Source of the DNA: Streptomyces marokkonensis
Lineage (GTDB): Bacteria; Actinomycetota; Actinomycetes; Streptomycetales; Streptomycetaceae
Assembly: GCF_008312835.1 (NCBI RefSeq)
Contig: NZ_VSKS01000003.1
Span: forward strand, 310,001 to 374,000
Direction of reading: 5' to 3'
DNA length: 64,000 bases
Shown here: in pieces, positions 59,664-64,000 of the stretch
How the letters are laid out: the number at the start of each line of letters is the position of its first letter
Position numbering within the stretch: position 1 is the stretch's first letter
Notes under the pieces: model-generated
Seen by the model: the letters and a program-made list of their open reading frames with translations, nothing else
Databases searched by the model: none
What the model was told of the DNA's origin: nothing
Made by a program: the position numbers and the translations under genes

Positions 59664-61889
59664 TTGACCCGTGGTGCGGAACAGCAGCCCTCGGCCGGTG
59701 TCCTGAGCGCCGGTGAGCCCGTCGGGGACGGGAGGGAGCAGGACGTGAGGGACCTGTTCGGTCAGTCGACGGCCCTCTTCGCCTCCCTGGCCGGGCCGGC
59801 GCACAGGGTGGAGGCGGCCAACCACGCCTTCGTCACCGCGATGGGCGGCGCAGAGCGGGTCCGTGTCGGGCTGCCGCTGGGGCAGTTGATGCCGGAACTC
59901 GCCGGCCAGGGCTTCCTCGCCCTGCTCGACCGGGTGTACCGGACCGGCGAACGGCACGTCGGCCGCAACGCCCGCGTCGTGCTGGGCGCCGGCGCCGACG
60001 CGCGGGAGGCGTTCTTCGACTTCACCTACGAACCCCGGCTGGACGCGGGCGGCAACGTCGTCGGCGTACGCGTCATCGGCGTGGAGACCACCCAGCTCAT
60101 ACAGGCGCAGCGGCTGACGGTCGAGCACCGCGCCCTGGTGGAGCAGATCGCCCGGCAGGCCCCGCTGGACCAGGTGCTGGAGGGCATGGCCCGCGCCATC
60201 GAGGACCTCACGCCCGAGGAGGTGCTCGTCTCCGTCCTGCTCGCCGACGCCGACGGCCGGCACCTGCGCCACGGCGCCGCGCCCAGCCTCCCCGACTTCT
60301 ACAACCGCGCCATCGACGGCATCGCCATCGGCGAGGGAGTCGGCTCCTGCGGCACCGCGGCCCACCGCCGTGCGCCGGTCGTCGTCACCGACATCGCCAC
60401 CCATCCCTTCTGGGACGACTTCCGGGGCCTGGCCGAACGGGCACGGCTGGCGGCCTGCTGGTCCACCCCGATCCTCGCCCGCGACGGATCGCTGCTCGGC
60501 ACGTTCGCGATGTACCACCGCACCCCCCGGGTGCCGCAGGACGCGGACCTGGCCCTGGCGAGGGTGTTCGCGGACACCGCGGCCCTGGCCGTCGAACGCC
60601 ACCGGGCCGAGGAGGCGCGCAGGGCGGCCGAGGCCAGGGAGAAGGCCGCCCGGGCCGACCTCGCCTTCTTGCTGGAGGCCAGCACCCTGCTCACCGCGGG
60701 CCTGGACCACACCCAGACCCTCCAGCGACTGGCCGGCCTGTGCGCCCCCAAGCTGGCACCCCTGTGCGCGGTCGACGTCGTCGAGGCCGGCCGCGTGCGC
60801 CGCATCGCCACCGCCGCGCCGACCGCCGGCGAGGACGCGCTGCTCGCCGCCCACGTCCCGGTCTACGACGCCGACGACGACGCGGTCGCCCGCGTCCTGG
60901 CCTCCGGCCTGAGCGAGGTCGCCCGCCGCACCCCCACCGGCGCCGGACCCTGGCAGGACCTCGAGGTCACCGGCTACCTGTGCGTCCCCCTGCTCGACCG
61001 CGGCCGGACCTTCGGCACGCTCACCCTGCTCACCACCGGCGAGCACACCTTCGACGGGCACACCGTCGCCCTCGCCGAGGAACTCGCCCGCCGCGCCGCC
61101 TCGGCCGCCGTCGACGCCCGCCAGTACACCCAGCGCGTCACGCTCGCCCGCGACCTGCAGGCCGGTCTGCTGCTCCCCGAGGTCCCGGCCCTCCAGGGCG
61201 TCCAGGTCGCCACGTACTACCACCCCGCCGGTGAGGGCCTGGAGATCGGCGGTGACTTCTACGACGTCTTCCCCCTGGCCGGCGACGCGTGGGCGTTCAT
61301 GCTCGGTGACGTGTGCGGACGCGGCGCGACCGCCGCCACCACGACCGCCCTCGTCCGGCACACCGCCCGGGCCGTCGCGCCCCTGCTCCCGGGCCCCGAG
61401 TCCGTCGTCCAGGCGATCGACAAAGCGCTCCTCGACCGCCCCCACAGCCACGGAACCGGCTTCGTCACCCTGGTCTACGGCCACCTCGAACCCGCCGCGG
61501 ACGGCGGCGTCGACCTCACCTTCGTCCGCGCCGGCCACACCCTGCCCTTCCACATCGACACCCGGCACGGGGCGCGCCCCGTGGCCGGCGAGGGCTCCCT
61601 GCTCGGCATCGGCACGGACCTGCACCTGGAGGTGTGTCACCTCCACCTGCTCCCCGCCGAGAGCCTGCTGCTCTACACCGACGGCATCACCGAGGCCCGC
61701 GACCGCACCGGGGAGCAGTTCGGCGAGGACCGCCTCGCCCGCACCCTCACCGCCACGAGACCCGCCACCACGGCGCAGGAGGTCATCGACACCGTCACCG
61801 GGGCGGTGCGCGCCTTCTCCGGGCCCCACGAGATAGACGACGACCAGGCCGCCCTGGTCCTCATGGCCGCACCGCCGACGCGGCACTGA
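59664..61889 (+). CDS. PAS-GAF-GAF-SpoIIE serine/threonine phosphatase
   Basis: A 741-residue soluble protein. A PAS-like domain (about residues 30-145; HRVEAANHAFVTAMGG, FFDFTYEPRLDAGGNVVG), a GAF domain (about 165-310; GEGVGSCGTAAHRRAPVVVTDI), a second GAF (about 340-470) and a SpoIIE phosphatase domain with GGDFYDVFP, LGDVCGRG, LYTDGITEARD and DDQAALVL. It opens with TTG after GGGAGG at 59649. Similar proteins control anti-anti-sigma phosphorylation; the PAS and GAF domains would sense small ligands. It is one of three SpoIIE-type phosphatases in this window. Confidence 0.9.
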   Translation: MTRGAEQQPSAGVLSAGEPVGDGREQDVRDLFGQSTALFASLAGPAHRVEAANHAFVTAMGGAERVRVGLPLGQLMPELAGQGFLALLDRVYRTGERHVGRNARVVLGAGADAREAFFDFTYEPRLDAGGNVVGVRVIGVETTQLIQAQRLTVEHRALVEQIARQAPLDQVLEGMARAIEDLTPEEVLVSVLLADADGRHLRHGAAPSLPDFYNRAIDGIAIGEGVGSCGTAAHRRAPVVVTDIATHPFWDDFRGLAERARLAACWSTPILARDGSLLGTFAMYHRTPRVPQDADLALARVFADTAALAVERHRAEEARRAAEAREKAARADLAFLLEASTLLTAGLDHTQTLQRLAGLCAPKLAPLCAVDVVEAGRVRRIATAAPTAGEDALLAAHVPVYDADDDAVARVLASGLSEVARRTPTGAGPWQDLEVTGYLCVPLLDRGRTFGTLTLLTTGEHTFDGHTVALAEELARRAASAAVDARQYTQRVTLARDLQAGLLLPEVPALQGVQVATYYHPAGEGLEIGGDFYDVFPLAGDAWAFMLGDVCGRGATAATTTALVRHTARAVAPLLPGPESVVQAIDKALLDRPHSHGTGFVTLVYGHLEPAADGGVDLTFVRAGHTLPFHIDTRHGARPVAGEGSLLGIGTDLHLEVCHLHLLPAESLLLYTDGITEARDRTGEQFGEDRLARTLTATRPATTAQEVIDTVTGAVRAFSGPHEIDDDQAALVLMAAPPTRH

Positions 61890-61902
61890 TCACCCGCGTG
61901 TC

Positions 61903-61942
61903 TTGCGCGGTCCCGCCGCGCCTCGTAGGTTACTGGCGAGTA
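61903..61942 (+). promoter_or_regulatory. Promoter with overlapping palindrome before the enoyl-CoA hydratase gene
   Basis: TTGCGC (61903-61908), a 17-nt spacer and TAGGTT (61926-61931) form a good housekeeping-type promoter. TACTGGCGAGTA (61931-61942), a near-palindrome, covers the transcription start, a position suited to repression by a TetR-like fatty-acid regulator. Confidence 0.55.
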
Positions 61943-61965
61943 GGCCGCTCGCCGAAGGAGTCGTC

Positions 61966-62637
61966 ATGCCCTCGCTCGACCGTCAGGAAAACGTCTTCGT
62001 CCTCGATCTGGGCGACGGCGAGAACCGCTTCCACCCCGACTGGATCGGCGCGGTCGGCGCCGCGCTCGCCGAGGTGGAGAAGGCGGAGGGCCCCCGCGCG
62101 CTGGTCACCGCCGCCACGGGCAAGTTCTACTCCAACGGGCTCGACCTGGAGTGGCTGTTCGCCAACGCCGACGCGTACCACGACTACGTCGTCTCCGTTC
62201 ACGAGCTGTTCGCACGGCTGCTGTCGCTGCCGGTCGTCACGGTGGCCGCGCTGCAGGGTCACACGTTCGCCGCCGGTGCGATGTTCTCCCTGGCCCACGA
62301 CTTCCGCGTCATGCGCGCCGACCGCGGCTACTGGTGCCTGCCCGAGGCGGACATCGACATCCCCTTCACGCCCGGCATGGCCGCCCTCATCCAGTCCCGG
62401 CTGGCGCCGCGGACGGCGCACGAGGCCATGGTCACCGCCCGCCGCTACGGGGGCGCCGACGCCGAGGCCGCCGGCATCGTCGACCGGGCGGCCCCCGAGG
62501 AGGCCGTACGCTCCACCGCCCTCGAGCTCGCCCGGGCGCAGGTCGGCAAGGCCGGCGACACCCTCGGCACCATCAAGGCCCGCATGTACGCCCCGGCCCT
62601 GACCACCCTGCGGGACACCACGAACCCACTCGGCTGA
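61966..62637 (+). CDS. Enoyl-CoA hydratase/isomerase-family protein
   Basis: A 223-residue crotonase-fold protein, short for the family and missing the C-terminal helical extension of hydratases. ATGKFYSNGLDLEWL is the oxyanion-hole segment, and GHTFAAGAMFSLAHDFRVM the second CoA-binding region. The usual catalytic Glu pair is not obvious; EADIDIPFTPGM corresponds to the second active-site loop, as in the short delta3,delta2-enoyl-CoA isomerase (PECI-like) group. ATG after GAAGGAG. Reaction and substrate are inferred only. Confidence 0.9.
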   Translation: MPSLDRQENVFVLDLGDGENRFHPDWIGAVGAALAEVEKAEGPRALVTAATGKFYSNGLDLEWLFANADAYHDYVVSVHELFARLLSLPVVTVAALQGHTFAAGAMFSLAHDFRVMRADRGYWCLPEADIDIPFTPGMAALIQSRLAPRTAHEAMVTARRYGGADAEAAGIVDRAAPEEAVRSTALELARAQVGKAGDTLGTIKARMYAPALTTLRDTTNPLG

Positions 62638-62736
62638 GAAGCGTCCCGAAGCCGGGACACCCGGGGGCGCGCCCGTCCGCGGGGTGCCGGCCGACAGCGG
62701 TTCGGGCGCCGGCCCGCCGTGCGGTCCGGGTGGTCG

Positions 62737-62868
62737 GAGGCCGAACTCGTGGGGCGGCAGGTCGAGGGCGTAGCACGCCTCGCGGACCACGGCCTGCTCG
62801 TCCTTGTCGAAGTCGCCGTCGGCGCCGCCGATGACGATGCCGATCTGGATGACGGCCCGCGCCCCGGC
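62737..62868 (-). pseudogene. Remnant of a terB gene, 3' part
   Basis: On the minus strand this stretch encodes ARAVIQIGIVIGGADGDFD followed by KDEQAVVREACYALDLPPHEFGL, which matches the C-terminal third of TerB tellurite-resistance proteins. The upstream two-thirds, the start and the stop codon are missing; the frame runs on without a stop into the antisense of the hydratase gene. It is a decayed copy. Confidence 0.7.
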
Positions 62869-62966
62869 GGGCGGATTCCGCGCCGGCCAGGTGCCGCTGC
62901 CTCCGGGCGCGGCGTGTACTCCCGCTGTCGTACGCGTTCGTCGCGAGAGGCTCCTGCCGTGAGGCT

Positions 62967-63257
62967 GTGAGCCGTTCCGCCTCCCGGCGCCTTCCCCGCA
63001 TCCCCCGGCCGCTGCCGCCGCCGCTCGCGGATCTGCTGATCGCGGTGGTGGTCGGCGTGTTCACCGGCTCGGACGCGGCCGTCAACGACCCCGGCCACCG
63101 GCAGGCCGACTGGGTGACCTGGCTGTTGTTCGCGGTCTCGACCGGCGCGCTGCTGGTGCGGAGCCGGTGGCCGGTGGCGGTCGCGGTGGTCACCGGGGCG
63201 GCGTGCGCCGGATGGGCGCTGTACGGGCACATCGGGGAGCCGCTGAACCTGCCGGTC
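62967..63257 (+). pseudogene. Remnant of a NarL-type sensor kinase gene, 5' part
   Basis: From a GTG at 62967 the frame encodes the first membrane region of a Streptomyces NarL-type kinase (LADLLIAVVVGVFTGSD, WVTWLLFAVSTGALLVRSRWPVA, ALYGHIGEPLNLPV). After V at 63257 the sequence loses kinase character and the frame becomes unrelated (SPRWGCRARR). The rest of the kinase is missing. The break abuts a piece of an ABC permease gene. Confidence 0.7.
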
Positions 63258-63562
63258 TCTCCGCGGTGGGGATGCCGGGCCCGGCGATCGGGACGTTCGT
63301 GCGTCATGCGGCCGGTGCGGTCGTCACCGTGGTCGCGGTGATGCTGCTGCCGTCCCTGTTCGGGCCGCTCCTCGGCGACCTGCGGCGGTGGGTCGCGGGC
63401 GCCACCCCGACGGCGGCGCCGGAGAAACTCACGCAGACGTCCGACGCGAGCCCGGAGGCGGTCGGCAGCCTGGGCGCCTGGCCGTCGTTGGCGCTGGTCG
63501 CCGGATACACCGTCCTCGCCCTGGCCGGAGCGGCGCGCGTCCTGCACAGCCGTGATGTCTGA
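63257..63562 (+). pseudogene. Remnant of an ABC-2 type permease gene, 3' part
   Basis: A different frame (63257 onward) encodes GPAIGTFVRHAAGAVVTVVAVMLLPSLFG, then SLALVAGYTVLALAGAARVLHSRDV and a stop at 63562. This is the C-terminal membrane portion of ABC-2 permeases. The 5' part is missing, and the piece joins the kinase fragment directly, as expected from a deletion between the two genes. Confidence 0.65.
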
Positions 63563-63743
63563 CCACCGGCCGGCCCCGACGCCGACGCCGGCCCCGCGGC
63601 CGGCATCCGTGCCGGGCACACCGGCCGCCCCGTCCTGTGCCTCACCCGACCGTCCACCGGTGTCCGGCCCGGGGCACCGCTGTGCGCTCGAGTGTGGCGC
63701 AGGTCACGGGAAGTCGGCGCGGGGTGCCGGACAGTTCATCGAA

Positions 63744-64000
63744 GTGAGCACTCATATGCGAACCCGGGTACGGGCCGGGGACTCCAGCGCGTTCGCCGAA
63801 CTGTTCGACGACTACGCCCGCGCGGTCTACAACCACGCCTTCCGGCTGACCGCGGACTGGTCGACGGCCGAGGACGTCATGGCCGCCACCTTCATGGAGG
63901 CGTGGCGACTGCGGGACAAGGTCGACCCGGAGGGCGGCTCCCTGCGGCCGTGGCTGCTGGGCATCGCCACCAACACCGCGCGCAACCAGTACCGCAGCAA
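63744..64000 (+). CDS. ECF-type RNA polymerase sigma factor, 3' end cut by window
   Basis: A frame opening with GTG at 63744 (MSTHMRTRV; an ATG at 63756 is an alternative) and running off the right edge after 85 residues. Region 2 of an ECF sigma factor is clear: DSSAFAELFDDYARAVYNHAFRLT, STAEDVMAATFMEAWRL and SLRPWLLGIATNTARNQYR. Region 4 lies outside the window. Start is supported by the conserved MSTH-x-RTRVRAGD opening of this Streptomyces group. Confidence 0.88.
   Translation, partial: MSTHMRTRVRAGDSSAFAELFDDYARAVYNHAFRLTADWSTAEDVMAATFMEAWRLRDKVDPEGGSLRPWLLGIATNTARNQYRS

Noticed and set aside
1-64000. tRNA or rRNA genes, CRISPR arrays, insertion sequences, integrases, phage or plasmid origin
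   Set aside because: None seen on reading both strands; no tRNA-like cloverleaf or transposase-type protein was recognised. A dedicated scan could still reveal a small RNA.

Overview
The window is very GC-rich (about 74 percent by eye), has short intergenic gaps, near-exclusive G/C at third codon positions, frequent GTG starts, and many Streptomyces-typical families (snapalysin, SCO2400-like and SCO4225-like proteins, DUF6479, SpoIIE phosphatases, ANTAR regulators, twin-arginine exported enzymes). It is almost certainly a Streptomyces chromosome. I see no tRNA, rRNA, CRISPR array, insertion sequence, integrase or replication origin. Core genes such as metG lie among regulatory and accessory genes.

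Layout. 1-5 kb: truncated Rpn-like nuclease, PH-domain protein, metG, and a TerF-like vWA protein with a long acidic, proline-rich linker. 5-9 kb: phoX behind a PHO box, then the divergent snpR/snpA pair (LysR regulator and snapalysin). 9-12.8 kb: membrane and phosphatase-superfamily proteins and a membrane SpoIIE phosphatase. 12.8-18.5 kb: the most unusual locus, consisting of a pseudo-caspase, an EACC1 protein, a caspase joined through a transmembrane helix to an extracellular substrate-binding-like region and a vWA domain, and a translationally coupled orphan solute-binding lipoprotein. 18.5-20.1 kb: a tiny secreted-peptide gene divergent from an XRE-TPR regulator, with three phased TTAA boxes between them. 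20.4-26.7 kb: GAF-ANTAR regulator, lipoproteins, nucleoside hydrolase, GH13 glucosidase and DUF6479. 26.9-33 kb: MMPL exporter, ArsR regulator, Fic protein, and a divergent P450/TetR pair sharing two palindromes. 33.5-38 kb: cold-shock protein with its own promoter and terminator, a PBP plus a TTA-containing class A beta-lactamase. 38-46 kb: sugar-binding lipoprotein, ECF41-type sigma and oxidoreductase, a two-component system whose kinase carries a second degenerate kinase half. 46-51.7 kb: GAF/PAS SpoIIE phosphatase, MBL hydrolase, and a beta-lactamase-like hydrolase divergent from a LysR regulator. 51.7-56.4 kb: SigK/RskA with a fasciclin lipoprotein and a molybdopterin oxidoreductase; two promoters on the coding strand share CCAATCC-N16-CGGATT and a third faces the other way into rskA. 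56.6-64 kb: PAP2 phosphatase, polysaccharide deacetylase, CsbD, another SpoIIE phosphatase, enoyl-CoA hydratase, a decayed block with terB, kinase and ABC-permease remnants, and an ECF sigma factor cut by the window end.

The candidate for a little-described system is 12842-18512. An intracellular caspase with an intact His/Cys dyad is wired to extracellular ligand-binding modules and accompanied by an inactive caspase paralogue and the EACC1 adaptor-like component. This suggests a surface-sensing cell-death or conflict system. The function is inferred from domain architecture only.
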